Source: an uncultured Eubacteriales bacterium (GTDB lineage Bacteria > Bacillota > Clostridia > Oscillospirales > CAG-272). From it: a stretch of 64,000 nt of DNA. Position 1 is the first letter of the stretch; each line of letters starts with the position of its first letter. Below the pieces are notes generated by a model. That model worked only from the letters and a program-made list of their open reading frames with translations, was not told the origin of the DNA and made no database searches. Shown one piece after another: positions 1 to 8,198 of this stretch. The stretch spans positions 124,001-188,000 of the forward strand of contig CAOKER010000001.1 of assembly GCA_948467545.1 (NCBI GenBank), in the 5' to 3' direction. The position numbers were made by a program, and so were the translations under genes.

Positions 1-651
1 TCGACACGTCCAGACGATTCTATGGGAACGGACGAGCAGTGGGAGACGGCGACAGAGGCGCTTCGCCGCGCATTGGAGGACAACGGAAAGCCTTATACGG
101 TAAACGAGGGCGACGGAGCATTTTACGGTCCGAAAATTGACTTTCATCTTGAAGATTCTATCGGAAGAACGTGGCAGTGCGGAACAATCCAGCTGGATTT
201 CCAGATGCCGGAAAGATTTGATTTGTCTTATGTCGGTCAGGACAATGAGCGTCACAGACCGGTAATGATTCACCGTGTTATTTTCGGAAGCATAGAACGC
301 TTTATAGCAATACTGACGGAGCATTATGCCGGCGCTTTTCCGCTTTGGCTGAATCCCGTACAGATGAAACTGCTTTCAATTAACGAGCGCAATATTGAAT
401 GGTGCAATGAAATTGAAGAAAAGCTTACGGCGGAGGGCTTCCGTGTTGAAAGCGACCACAGAAGCGAGAAGCTTGGATTTAAACTTCGGGAAGCGCAGCT
501 TCAGAAGGTGCCGTATATGATTGTCATAGGTGACAGCGAGGTCGGAGAAAGAAAGGTTACGGTCCGCTCCCGCAAAGAGGGAGATCTTGGAAGCATGACG
601 CTCGACGAGTTTATAAAGCGCTGCAGAGAAGAAATCAGACTTAAAAAGTAA
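1..651 (+). CDS. thrS: Threonyl-tRNA synthetase, C-terminal part (5' end outside window)
   Basis: The reading frame is open from the first base and ends at TAA 649-651, so this is the last ~216 residues of ThrRS, which charges tRNA-Thr in the cytoplasm. The first residues continue the class II catalytic core. The stretch GDGAFYGPKIDFHLED followed by GRTWQCGTIQLDFQMPERF is the hallmark of the ThrRS active-site region, and HRPVMIHRVIFGSIERF is class II motif 3 with its arginine. The anticodon-binding domain follows from about residue 120 (LWLNPVQMKLLSINE) to the end. Any T-box leader would lie outside the window. A hairpin follows 22 bases after the stop. Identification is certain. Confidence 0.97.
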   Translation, partial: STRPDDSMGTDEQWETATEALRRALEDNGKPYTVNEGDGAFYGPKIDFHLEDSIGRTWQCGTIQLDFQMPERFDLSYVGQDNERHRPVMIHRVIFGSIERFIAILTEHYAGAFPLWLNPVQMKLLSINERNIEWCNEIEEKLTAEGFRVESDHRSEKLGFKLREAQLQKVPYMIVIGDSEVGERKVTVRSRKEGDLGSMTLDEFIKRCREEIRLKK

Positions 652-673
652 ATTGTTTCGGTCCGCATGAAAA

Positions 674-710
674 CAGGGCTGCCGCAAAAAATTACATTGC
701 GGCAGCCCTG
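674..710. terminator. Hairpin terminator between convergent thrS and cysteine desulfurase
   Basis: A perfect 14-bp stem (CAGGGCTGCCGCAA / TTGCGGCAGCCCTG) with a 9-base loop follows the thrS stop. The T-run is better on the minus strand (AAAA immediately before the stem on plus), so it probably serves both converging units. Confidence 0.75.
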
Positions 711-746
711 TGCAGTTTGAATATCCGAAGTTTTTTTCTGGTTTTT

Positions 747-889
747 CCCTAAGCTTTCCTCCGGATTTTTTTAGAAGCTTTCTCTCAAAACTTTCCCTAA
801 GCGTTCCTCCGGATTTTTTAGAAGCTTTCTCTCAAAGCTTTCCCTTAAGCTTTCTTTCGGAGTTTTTCCAAAAGCTTTCTATCAAGGCT
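747..889. repeat. Three imperfect tandem copies of a ~47-bp unit
   Basis: Units begin at 747, 795 and 842, each starting CCCTAAG or CCCTTAAG, followed by a CCTCCGGA-like core, a T-run, and AGAAGCTTTCTCTCAAA. The units are 48 and 47 bp. An ORF runs through the array, but there is no ribosome-binding site and the composition is Ser/Phe/Leu-rich, so I treat it as non-coding. It fills most of the 336-bp gap between the two convergent genes. Confidence 0.8.
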
Positions 890-987
890 TAATTCTCAAA
901 CTTTCATGTGAATTTATTTACTTATTTATTTTTTGACGCGGTCATGCATTATAATTCACCTGTTTTCTTTACCGTCGGCAGGGTATT

Positions 988-2160
988 TCAGTTTATTTTT
1001 ACAAGTGTTTCGCAGCCCTCGGCAAGCGTATCGGCAAATATTCCGAGCATCTCTTTTGAAGTGCTTCTGTCGAGACTTACGCGGATTGTACAGTCGGCGT
1101 CGCGCAGTGAAAGACCGAACGCCGCAAGAACGTGACTGCCCTTCTTTCCGTGCGAGGAGCATGCCGAACCGCTTGAAACGTAGATTTCATGTCCGGAAAG
1201 AAAATTGAGCATTGACTCGCTTTTTATATTCGGAAGCGTGAGGCTTATAATATGAGGCGCGTATTTTCCTTCAGGCGTATTTATTCTTACCCCGTTGGGA
1301 AGACGGCACATAAGATATTCCCTGAGATCTGAAAAATGACGGAGATCGTTTGAAATCCGAGCGGCCGTTATACCTGCTGCCGCAGCTCCGAAGCCTGCAA
1401 TACCCGGAACGTTTTCGGTTCCGGATCTCAGACCGTTTTCCTGCCCGCCGCCGCGGATAACCGGAACAATTCGTTTCGACTTGAGCAGCTCAGGTCTGAT
1501 AAGAAGAGCCCCAGTTCCTTTGGGTGCGTGAATTTTATGCCCGGAAATTGTTACAAGGTCGGCTCCGAGCCTGTCGGGAGAAAACGGAATGTGAGTGTAC
1601 GCCTGAACGGCGTCTGTATGCGTAACGATGTCGGGGGAAAGTTTATGCGCTGCATCAAACGCCGATTTTATGTCGTAAGCGGCTCCTGTTTCGTTGTTTA
1701 CCGCCATGATTGATACGATTACGGTTTGCGGCGTAAGTGCGTTCATATACTGTTCCATATCGAGAACGCCGCCTCGTGTACGTATGTAAACGACGTTGAA
1801 GCCTTCCGATTCAAGAGCTCTGCAGCTTTCAAGAACTGCCGGGTGCTCGCTGTCGGTTGTTATAATTCTTCCCCCGCGGTTCTGTGCTTTGGCATGTACC
1901 GTACCGAAAAGAGCGAGATTGTCAGCCTCGGTTCCGCTGCCGGTAAAGACGAGCCTTCCTGATTTTGCGGATGCACGGTCGGCAACTCCGAGTGATTTTA
2001 AAATGTTTTCCCGCGCCTCAAGAATAAGCTTTTCCGCGTCAAGTCCGCGTGAGTGAAGCGACGACGGATTTCCCCAGACAAGCTCCATAGCTTCTTTGGA
2101 TTTTTTTACAGCTTCGGGAGAAACCTCGGTAGTCGCGCTGTTATCAAGATAAACTTCCAT
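988..2160 (-). CDS. nifS: Cysteine desulfurase, NifS/IscS family
   Basis: PLP enzyme of 390 aa that removes sulfur from cysteine for Fe-S cluster or tRNA thiolation. Visible motifs are the N-terminal YLDNSATT, the substrate-pocket EHPAVLES, VNNETGA, the PLP lysine in SGHKIHAPKG (K209), the GGGQENGLRSGTEN loop, and the catalytic cysteine in SGSACSS (C334). Length is normal for the family. The gene stands alone: no thiI or iscU-like partner is adjacent, so its sulfur acceptor is not evident. The start ATG at 2160 gives the expected MEVYLDN amino end. Whether it is NifS- or IscS-type cannot be settled from this sequence alone. Confidence 0.95.
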   Translation of the reverse strand: MEVYLDNSATTEVSPEAVKKSKEAMELVWGNPSSLHSRGLDAEKLILEARENILKSLGVADRASAKSGRLVFTGSGTEADNLALFGTVHAKAQNRGGRIITTDSEHPAVLESCRALESEGFNVVYIRTRGGVLDMEQYMNALTPQTVIVSIMAVNNETGAAYDIKSAFDAAHKLSPDIVTHTDAVQAYTHIPFSPDRLGADLVTISGHKIHAPKGTGALLIRPELLKSKRIVPVIRGGGQENGLRSGTENVPGIAGFGAAAAGITAARISNDLRHFSDLREYLMCRLPNGVRINTPEGKYAPHIISLTLPNIKSESMLNFLSGHEIYVSSGSACSSHGKKGSHVLAAFGLSLRDADCTIRVSLDRSTSKEMLGIFADTLAEGCETLVKIN

Positions 2161-2204
2161 TTATGATAGCCTGCTTTAAACTAATGTGATTATATATCGG
2201 AGAC

Positions 2205-2323
2205 ATAATTAAAAGATAGATGTTCAATGTCTCCAAATTCTAAATCGGGTTACTTCGGAATTTCGGCAGAGATAAAAATCCGCCTCCGCGGAGCCCTCGT
2301 GACGGCGCTTTCGCTTTATTGAA
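2205..2323 (+). repeat. Family A intergenic element (diverged copy)
   Basis: Starts ATAATTAAAAGATAGATGTTC and ends GACGGCGCTTTCGCTTTATTGAA, matching the two ends of the family A consensus. It lies in the gap between two minus-strand genes. The middle is poorly conserved. Confidence 0.5.
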
Positions 2324-2445
2324 AAAAGTCTCGGACAGCCGATTTATGCCGCTCTGCCGCGGACGGTGTTCATACAAAGTTTGTCGTGTTTCCGTATTAT
2401 GTTTTCGACAATATGATTTTCGACGCATGAAACTGTGCGGCATCG

Positions 2446-3003
2446 TCAATCGTCAAATGAGAAATTGTCAAGAATATTCTGAAGCTCTTCAAGATGTTTT
2501 TCGTAAATTGCCGGCTGAGCGGTGTACGTGATAAGATATACAGTCCCGCTCCGTATGCAGACAACGCTGATAAAGTGAAATTCGGTGCCTGTAACCGTTG
2601 CGGTGTACGAATATTTCATCGCAGCGTTTTCGTCAAGCAAAAGCGATATTCCGCCTTCTGTGTCCTCGTCATAAGCTATGTCCGGAAAGGTTGCTTCAAG
2701 GTCTGTTCTGTAGGTTTCCCAATATTCAGCGGGTGTGAGATAATTCTGCTCTCCGCTCAGGTTCTGCGCTGTGACTGAAACATTTGAGTAATCTCCTCCT
2801 CCGGCGTAAGCGCTGGTGACTCCCGTTGACATATCTACAGTCCAGCTCTCCGGAACCCACATTTTATAGTCCGCATCTTCCGACGATGCAAGCTTCATTC
2901 CGGCCGGATGCCACGAATCACTTCCGGCAGAGCATCCGGCAAGGGCAGACAGACAGCCTGCGGCAATGGCGGCGGCACAGAGTACGGAAAAAAATCCGCG
3001 CAT
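2446..3003 (-). CDS. Predicted lipoprotein, PsbP/DUF1795-like
   Basis: The ATG at 3003 is preferred over the longer ORF because AAAGGA lies 7 bases upstream of it and it begins a clean signal peptide (MRGFFSVLC, then a small-residue core). A lipobox, Leu-Ala-Gly-Cys, puts the lipidated cysteine at residue 24, so the mature 162-aa domain should sit on the outer face of the membrane. The pattern (KMWVPESWTVD, VSVTAQNL, then a C-terminal LEELQNILDNFSF helix) resembles the PsbP-like fold of small bacterial lipoproteins. That assignment is by pattern only; ligand and role are unknown. No partner gene is adjacent. Confidence 0.8.
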   Translation of the reverse strand: MRGFFSVLCAAAIAAGCLSALAGCSAGSDSWHPAGMKLASSEDADYKMWVPESWTVDMSTGVTSAYAGGGDYSNVSVTAQNLSGEQNYLTPAEYWETYRTDLEATFPDIAYDEDTEGGISLLLDENAAMKYSYTATVTGTEFHFISVVCIRSGTVYLITYTAQPAIYEKHLEELQNILDNFSFDD

Positions 3004-3273
3004 GTATTTTCCTTTGTTTTTTTTCTCTGAAATCATTTTTCGCCCAATCCTTAGATAATTTAATAAAATGATGTGCGTGCGCCTGACGAACATTTGTGTC
3101 CTGTTCGGTTTTATACGGCTTCGCTTCTATACAACCTCGCTTTTTATACAGCATCCGGACGGATTTCTGCTGTATAATTCTGTATACAGTCGTTTCTCCG
3201 CCGAATATGTACAATCTTTTATTATATTTTAACATGCGCGGTTTTCGGAGTAAAGCGGCATTTTGTAAATTAT

Positions 3274-3409
3274 ATATAACTAAAAGCAATATGTTTCCCT
3301 CGAATCTCAGACGGCGGACCGCCGTCTCTTTGGAAATGCGTGATGGGTGTCATGGGGAATTGGTAATTCGCTGTTCAGACGTTCCATGACAGCGCTTTGT
3401 GCCTTATTT
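3274..3409 (+). repeat. Family A intergenic element
   Basis: Begins TATAACTAAAAGCAATATGTT and ends AGCGCTTTGTGCCTTATTTA, close to the family consensus at both ends. It carries an internal inverted repeat (ACGGCGGACCGCCGT) and is the longest copy. It lies in the 760-bp gene-free stretch 3004-3764; the rest of that stretch holds only the nusB promoter and leader. Confidence 0.75.
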
Positions 3410-3572
3410 AACCGAATGAAGCTGTTTCCACAATAAAAGGAGTCGAGAGGCTGCTATGTACAGGGAGAGGCTGATACTGCCTTTCATCGGAGGCTGATTT
3501 GCTGCCGAATATTATTAACGTTCTTTTGGTATTTGGCAAACGTATATATATGCAAAAAAAACTGCATATATC

Positions 3573-3601
3573 TTGACAAACATTGCCTGCAAATGTATAA
3601 T
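3573..3601 (+). promoter_or_regulatory. Consensus sigma-A promoter upstream of nusB
   Basis: TTGACA at 3573-3578 and TATAAT at 3596-3601 are separated by 17 bases: a perfect consensus. It would give a leader of ~155 nt before nusB and probably drives the nusB-recN run. Confidence 0.85.
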
Positions 3602-3764
3602 AATAAAATGAGTATCATACGGTAAAATACGTTTTGAAGCTCTCTGCGGCATTTTTCGGTGGCGCGGTAATATTCGCTTATATACATTAGGGCTGTCAGT
3701 CTGTCAGCATGAAGGTAAGCTGGTACGGAATGGCGGTTTTTCGGAAAAGGTATGGTCATCAATT

Positions 3765-4166
3765 ATGAAGAGAACTGAAGCCCGTGAATTGCTGTTCACT
3801 TTGCTTTATGAGGCGCAATTTTCAGATCCGGGAAATTTTGACGAGATATACAGAACAGAGCTTCGCTGCCGCGGAATGGAGGATGATGAATATGTCCGCC
3901 GCGTATTTTACGGAATCGGCGAAAATCTGGCTGAGATAGACGGTATTATAGAGTGTCATGCAAAGGGATGGAAGTCAGGAAGGCTTTCAAAGGTTACCTG
4001 TGCGATTCTCAGGCTTTGCATTTATGAGCTGAAGTATGAGAAGGACATTCCGATGAATGTATCCCTGAACGAAGCGGTAGAGCTTGCCAAAAAATACGGT
4101 GAAGATAAGGCGGCGGGATTTATTAACGGAATCTTAAATAGTATAGCCCATGAGATTTCGGACTGA
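3765..4166 (+). CDS. nusB: Transcription antitermination factor NusB
   Basis: 133 aa, normal length for NusB, the all-alpha RNA-binding factor that pairs with NusE (S10) at boxA in rRNA operon antitermination. The N-terminus [18 protein letters not shown] and the C-terminal signatures [15 protein letters not shown] and [10 protein letters not shown] are diagnostic. It opens the conserved clostridial cluster nusB-xseA-xseB-ispA-tlyA-nadK-argR-recN. The start at 3765 is preceded by AAAAGG then TATGGTCATC, a spacing motif seen before several other genes here. Confidence 0.97.
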   Translation: MKRTEARELLFTLLYEAQFSDPGNFDEIYRTELRCRGMEDDEYVRRVFYGIGENLAEIDGIIECHAKGWKSGRLSKVTCAILRLCIYELKYEKDIPMNVSLNEAVELAKKYGEDKAAGFINGILNSIAHEISD

Positions 4167-4234
4167 CGCGCCGTGGGGTAAGCCGTTCGGAGAAATGTTT
4201 CCTGTTTATGCTTTGCCGAAAGGGGGCGGATACG

Positions 4235-5458
4235 GTGAGCGGCTGTGAAAAGCGGTATTTTTTAGGAATAGATACAAGCAATTATACTACTTCTGCGGCG
4301 GCGGTTGATGAAAACGGCAGGATAATTGCGTTTTCCAAGCGCCTTCTTCCGGTTCGCGAAGGTGGGGCAGGGCTGAGACAGAGCGAGGCGGTGTTTTCGC
4401 ATGTAAGGCAGCTTTCCGTCGTTATGGACGAGCTTGCTTTGCAGCTTAAGGCGAATGATATATCGGCTGATGAATCTTATGGCGGAGCGTGGGGTAAAAC
4501 AGAGGATAGTTCCGAGAATAAATCAGAGTACGATATTGGAAATAAAACAGAGCACGGCGCTGGAAAGAACAAAGGATACAGAGCCGGGAACGAAGCAAAG
4601 CACGGCGTCGGGAACAAATCGGAGTACAGTATTGGGAATAATGCGGAGTACAGCGCTGGAAACAAATCTGAGTACGGTGCTGGGCTTAAAGCGGACTTCG
4701 GCAGGCGCAAGCTTGCCGCAGTTGGATATTCCGCTCGACCTCGTGATGCAGAGGGCTCCTACATGCCTTGCTTTCTTGTCGGCGAAAGCACCGCGCTTTC
4801 CCTTTCATACGTATGCGGAGTTCCGGCGTATGATTTTTCGCATCAGGCGGGACACATTGCTGCCGCGGTGTATGGCTGCGGTGATGAGAATCTGGCGGAG
4901 GCGCCGTTCTATGCTTTTCACGTTTCCGGCGGGACGACCGAAATTCTTGACGTCGGTAAGGACGGGAAAATCACGCTTTTGGGAGGGACTAAGGATATAA
5001 GCGCCGGTCAGCTTATCGACCGGGCGGGAGTGATGCTCGGCATGCATTTTCCGTGCGGGCCGGAGCTTGAGAGGGCGGCTGCCGAGTATTCAGCGGACGG
5101 AGGAGAGCTCAGTTCTATTCCTGCCGTGTGCGTACGCGGACTGGACTGTAATCTTTCCGGGCTTGAGAATAAGCTGTCCGGACTGAAAAATGCGGGACAT
5201 CCGAACGGTGAGATAGCACTGTATGCAATCACTGCGGTTTGGCTTACGCTGAAGAAGCTGACGCAGGAGCTTTTCGCGGCATACGGAACGCGTCCCGTTC
5301 TTTATGCGGGCGGCGTGATGAGCTGCGCATATATAAAAGAGAGACTGAAATCGCATTTTGACGCGTATTTTGCTCCGCCGGCGCTGTCGTCCGACAATGC
5401 TGCCGGGACCGCAATTCTCTGCAGAAAAAAATATATGACGGAGAATGGCGGAATTTGA
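4235..5458 (+). CDS. TsaD/Kae1-like paralogue (peptidase M22 family) with tandem-repeat insert
   Basis: 407 aa from GTG 4235, chosen because AAGGGGG lies ~8 bases upstream and the protein then starts near the family beginning (YFLGIDTSNYTT). Family motifs are present: the metal-binding HxxxH as HQAGH, VSGGTTEI, GQLIDRAGVMLG, and C-terminal YAGGVMS and DNAAGTA. TsaD makes the t6A tRNA modification. This copy is divergent and lies between nusB and xseA, where clostridia often carry a second paralogue, so I do not assign t6A synthesis. About residues 94-150 are eight degenerate 8-residue repeats (consensus NKSEYGAG) absent from the family, placed between the first ATPase-like subdomain and the HxxxH region. 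Confidence 0.85.
   Translation: MSGCEKRYFLGIDTSNYTTSAAAVDENGRIIAFSKRLLPVREGGAGLRQSEAVFSHVRQLSVVMDELALQLKANDISADESYGGAWGKTEDSSENKSEYDIGNKTEHGAGKNKGYRAGNEAKHGVGNKSEYSIGNNAEYSAGNKSEYGAGLKADFGRRKLAAVGYSARPRDAEGSYMPCFLVGESTALSLSYVCGVPAYDFSHQAGHIAAAVYGCGDENLAEAPFYAFHVSGGTTEILDVGKDGKITLLGGTKDISAGQLIDRAGVMLGMHFPCGPELERAAAEYSADGGELSSIPAVCVRGLDCNLSGLENKLSGLKNAGHPNGEIALYAITAVWLTLKKLTQELFAAYGTRPVLYAGGVMSCAYIKERLKSHFDAYFAPPALSSDNAAGTAILCRKKYMTENGGI
4517..4684 (+). repeat. Seven in-frame 24-bp tandem repeats inside the TsaD-like gene
   Basis: Consecutive 24-base units start at 4517, each encoding an 8-residue variant of NKSEYGAG; an eighth partial copy follows. The copies differ mostly by single bases, suggesting slippage expansion followed by drift. 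Confidence 0.9.
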
Positions 5459-5697
5459 CAGAGTTAAGCTGTTCTCAGTCTTTTTCCCGCCGAAGTTTGC
5501 CCGAAATATCAGCTGCGCAACTACATATAGACGCAACAATTATATAGAGGAACAGTAATTTCTCGGAGCAATTTCTTGAAGATAACTCTTGGAGACAGAG
5601 AGATTATCGAGAGGCAGGACAATTTTAGGCCGGATTTGTTATCTGCAGGTTTTTAATTTATACCGACCGGTTTAAGGAGCCGGAACGGAGGTTTGAT

Positions 5698-7002
5698 ATG
5701 GTGGAATCATACGGTAATATGCCGGGAGCGCCGCATGAAAAAAGTGACTCCGGCGCAGGAGTTTTTACCGTTACTCAGATAAACGAGTATGCCAAAATGC
5801 TGATTGACGGAAATGAGGTCATGCGAAATGTCTGTATCAAGGGAGAAATATCGAATTTTGTAAATCATCGGAGCGGGCATCTGTATTTTACACTGAAGGA
5901 TGCGGGGGGTGTTCTGCGTGCCGTAATGTTCGGCTCGCAGGCGTCAAAGCTTAAATTTGTGCCGGAAAACGGGATGAAGGTAGTGGCGCACGGAAGGATT
6001 TCGGTTTATATTCAGGGCGGACAGTATCAATTGACCGCCGACAGACTTGAGCCCGACGGAGCGGGGGCTCTTTACATTGCATTTGAACAGCTTAAGCGCC
6101 GACTTGAGGCGGAGGGGCTTTTCCGCTCTGACCGCAAGCGTCCGCTTCCGAAAATACCAACGAGAATCGGAATTATAACTTCGCCTACCGGCGCGGCGGT
6201 ACGCGATATGATAAATGTAACGGGACGGCGGTTCCCTTATGCTGAAATTGTGATATTTCCGTCGCTTGTTCAGGGAGCCGAAGCGGTCGACAACCTCTGC
6301 GAGGGCATCGAATATTTTAATTCCGAAAAGCGTGTCGATGTAATTATAATAGGCAGGGGCGGCGGTTCTGTTGAGGATCTCTGGGCGTTTAACGACGAAA
6401 GGCTCGCGAGGACAATCAGGGCGTCGGAGATACCGGTGATCTCGGCGGTGGGACATGAGACGGATTTTACGATTGCGGACTTTGTTGCGGACAAGCGTGC
6501 ACCAACCCCGTCCGCGGCTGCCGAGATAGCGGTTCCGGATACTCTTGTACTCAAAAGACAGATTGGCAATATAATCGGACGCATGGATCAGCTTATATGT
6601 CATAATTTGAAAAGCCTGCGGCAGCGTATTGACGGACTTTCGGTACGCAGATGCATGACCGATCCCGCTGCCGTCACCGAGGAGCGCCGAATGGTTTTGC
6701 TTATGCTCGAAAAGCAGCTTGACGCCGCAGCGGAAAGAACGCTTTCGCATAGGCGCTCGGATTTTGTACGGATTACATCGGCTTTGAGGGCGCTTAATCC
6801 GATGTCGGTAATTTCTCGCGGATACTCTGCAGTATTTGACAGCGAAGGCACGCTCGTCAAGAGTATCGAACAGCTTGAGGCGGGAGATTGTTTTACGCTC
6901 CGAGCGTGCGACGGAGAAATCGACGGTGTTGTAACGGGGAAAAGAAGTATAGATAAATCGGAGTCGATCCAAAAGGTTGACGGAAAGGAGCAATGTCCGT
7001 AA
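5698..7002 (+). CDS. xseA: Exodeoxyribonuclease VII large subunit
   Basis: 434 aa, typical length. ExoVII degrades single-stranded DNA from both ends, and XseA is the catalytic subunit. In order: the N-terminal OB-fold (VFTVTQINEYAKMLI, SNFVNHRSGHLYFTLKD), the catalytic domain (RIGIITSPTGAAVRDM, IIGRGGGSVEDLWAFN, SAVGHETDFTIADFVADKRAPTPSAAAE split over 6440-6520), a coiled-coil region, and a C-terminal region with NPMSVISRGYS. GGAGG 8 bases before ATG 5698 fixes the start. It overlaps xseB, indicating translational coupling. The 239-bp gap upstream holds no feature I can support. Confidence 0.97.
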   Translation: MVESYGNMPGAPHEKSDSGAGVFTVTQINEYAKMLIDGNEVMRNVCIKGEISNFVNHRSGHLYFTLKDAGGVLRAVMFGSQASKLKFVPENGMKVVAHGRISVYIQGGQYQLTADRLEPDGAGALYIAFEQLKRRLEAEGLFRSDRKRPLPKIPTRIGIITSPTGAAVRDMINVTGRRFPYAEIVIFPSLVQGAEAVDNLCEGIEYFNSEKRVDVIIIGRGGGSVEDLWAFNDERLARTIRASEIPVISAVGHETDFTIADFVADKRAPTPSAAAEIAVPDTLVLKRQIGNIIGRMDQLICHNLKSLRQRIDGLSVRRCMTDPAAVTEERRMVLLMLEKQLDAAAERTLSHRRSDFVRITSALRALNPMSVISRGYSAVFDSEGTLVKSIEQLEAGDCFTLRACDGEIDGVVTGKRSIDKSESIQKVDGKEQCP

Positions 7003-7271
7003 TGCCAACGAAAAAAACAGCCGCAGAGGGAAAAGAGGAAAAAAATATCAGCTTTGAGACGGCAATTGCAAGATTAGAGGAAATTGTGCGCTCTCTTGAA
7101 AACGGAAGTGCAGAGCTTGACAAATCGCTTGAAATGTTTGAAGAGGGCGCCGGACTTGTCAGACTTTGCAACGAAAAACTTGATAAGGCGGAACGAAGAA
7201 TCAAGGCGCTGTATAAAAAAGAGGATGGAACATACGGAGAAAAGAATTTTGATGGAAAAGAAGATAACTGA
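7002..7271 (+). CDS. xseB: Exodeoxyribonuclease VII small subunit
   Basis: 89 aa if started at ATG 7002, which overlaps the xseA stop (TAATG) and lies 11 bases after AAGGAG. An in-frame ATG at 6993 lies only 2 bases from the SD site and is less likely. The sequence SFETAIARLEEIVRSLENG followed by LDKSLEMFEEG and LVRLCNEKLDKAERRI is the classic XseB helical hairpin that binds the XseA coiled coil. Confidence 0.95.
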   Translation: MPTKKTAAEGKEEKNISFETAIARLEEIVRSLENGSAELDKSLEMFEEGAGLVRLCNEKLDKAERRIKALYKKEDGTYGEKNFDGKEDN

Positions 7272-8103
7272 ACTTATGAAGGAGGACGCGAAGCTTATCG
7301 AGGCTTCGCTGAGCGAATATTTTAAAGCGCCGGAGGGCGCTCCGCCCGAGATTTACGAAGCAATGCGTTACAGTCTTTTGTCGGGCGGAAAGAGGATTCG
7401 GCCTTTTCTGACGCTTTCCTTCTGTCGAATGCACGGGGGAGACGATAAAGCTGCGATTCCGTTTGCGTGTGCAATCGAAGCGCTTCACACATATTCGCTT
7501 ATACATGATGACATGCCGTGTCTTGATGATGATGATTACCGCCGCGGCACGCTTACAAGTCATAAAAAGTTCGGAGAGGGTATGGCGATGCTGTGCGGCG
7601 ACGGCATGCAGGCGGCGGCTTACGAAGTTGCGGCCTCCAATTCATATGTTTCCGATTCCGCGGCGCTGGGAGCGGTCCGTCTGCTTGCCGCTTCGGCAGG
7701 CCCTGACGGGATGGTCGGAGGCCAGGCGATCGACCTTATCGGAGAAAGCAAAAAGCTGACATATGAACAGCTGCTTCATATGAACGCGCTTAAAACCTGC
7801 CGCTTTTTCAGGGCGGCATGTCAGCTCGGATGCATAGCTGCCGGAATTGATGACAAAAAGGCTTTTGATGATGCAGAAATATATGCTGATTCTCTCGGAC
7901 TTTGCTTCCAGCTGACTGACGATCTTCTTGATATGGCGACCGAAAAGACGGATAAAACCACCTTCTTGACATATATGACCGCCGCCGATGCCCGTAAGCT
8001 GGCGTCGGAGCTTACGGAAAAGGCGAAGAAGGCGATTTCCGACTGCGCCGGAAGTGAGGCGCTGCTTTCACTTGCGGATTTTCTTCTCACGCGGAATGTG
8101 TAG
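7252..8103 (+). CDS. ispA: Polyprenyl (farnesyl) diphosphate synthase
   Basis: 283 aa from ATG 7252, overlapping the 3' end of xseB by 20 bases. It condenses IPP with allylic diphosphates to give C15 prenyl diphosphate for undecaprenyl and quinone precursors. Motifs are LLSGGKRIRPFL, the first Asp-rich motif as HDDMPCLDDDD, GDGMQAAA, the Lys-Thr pair region, and the second Asp-rich motif LTDDLLDM. In clostridial chromosomes dxs (DXP synthase) usually follows; here a 95-bp spacer and tlyA follow directly. Confidence 0.95.
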   Translation: MEKKITELMKEDAKLIEASLSEYFKAPEGAPPEIYEAMRYSLLSGGKRIRPFLTLSFCRMHGGDDKAAIPFACAIEALHTYSLIHDDMPCLDDDDYRRGTLTSHKKFGEGMAMLCGDGMQAAAYEVAASNSYVSDSAALGAVRLLAASAGPDGMVGGQAIDLIGESKKLTYEQLLHMNALKTCRFFRAACQLGCIAAGIDDKKAFDDAEIYADSLGLCFQLTDDLLDMATEKTDKTTFLTYMTAADARKLASELTEKAKKAISDCAGSEALLSLADFLLTRNV

Positions 8104-8198
8104 GACTGAGAGCATGAAAAAATCGAAATGCGGAATGTGCAGAATATATGTAATACGCGAAATACGCAGAACACACGAAATATACGGAATATACGGAA
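8104..8198. repeat. Degenerate ~12-bp repeats in the ispA-tlyA spacer
   Basis: The spacer is built largely of words like AATACGCGAAAT, AATACGCAGAAC and AATATACGGAAT in tandem, ending at the tlyA start. No gene is present, although dxs is often found here in related genomes. Confidence 0.6.

Noticed and set aside
710..892. 60-codon ORF through the 47-bp repeats
   Set aside because: No ribosome-binding site; Ser/Phe/Leu low-complexity product that simply reads the repeat array.
3484..3762. 92-codon minus-strand ORF upstream of nusB
   Set aside because: It covers the nusB promoter and leader antisense, has no recognisable domain and no good start.
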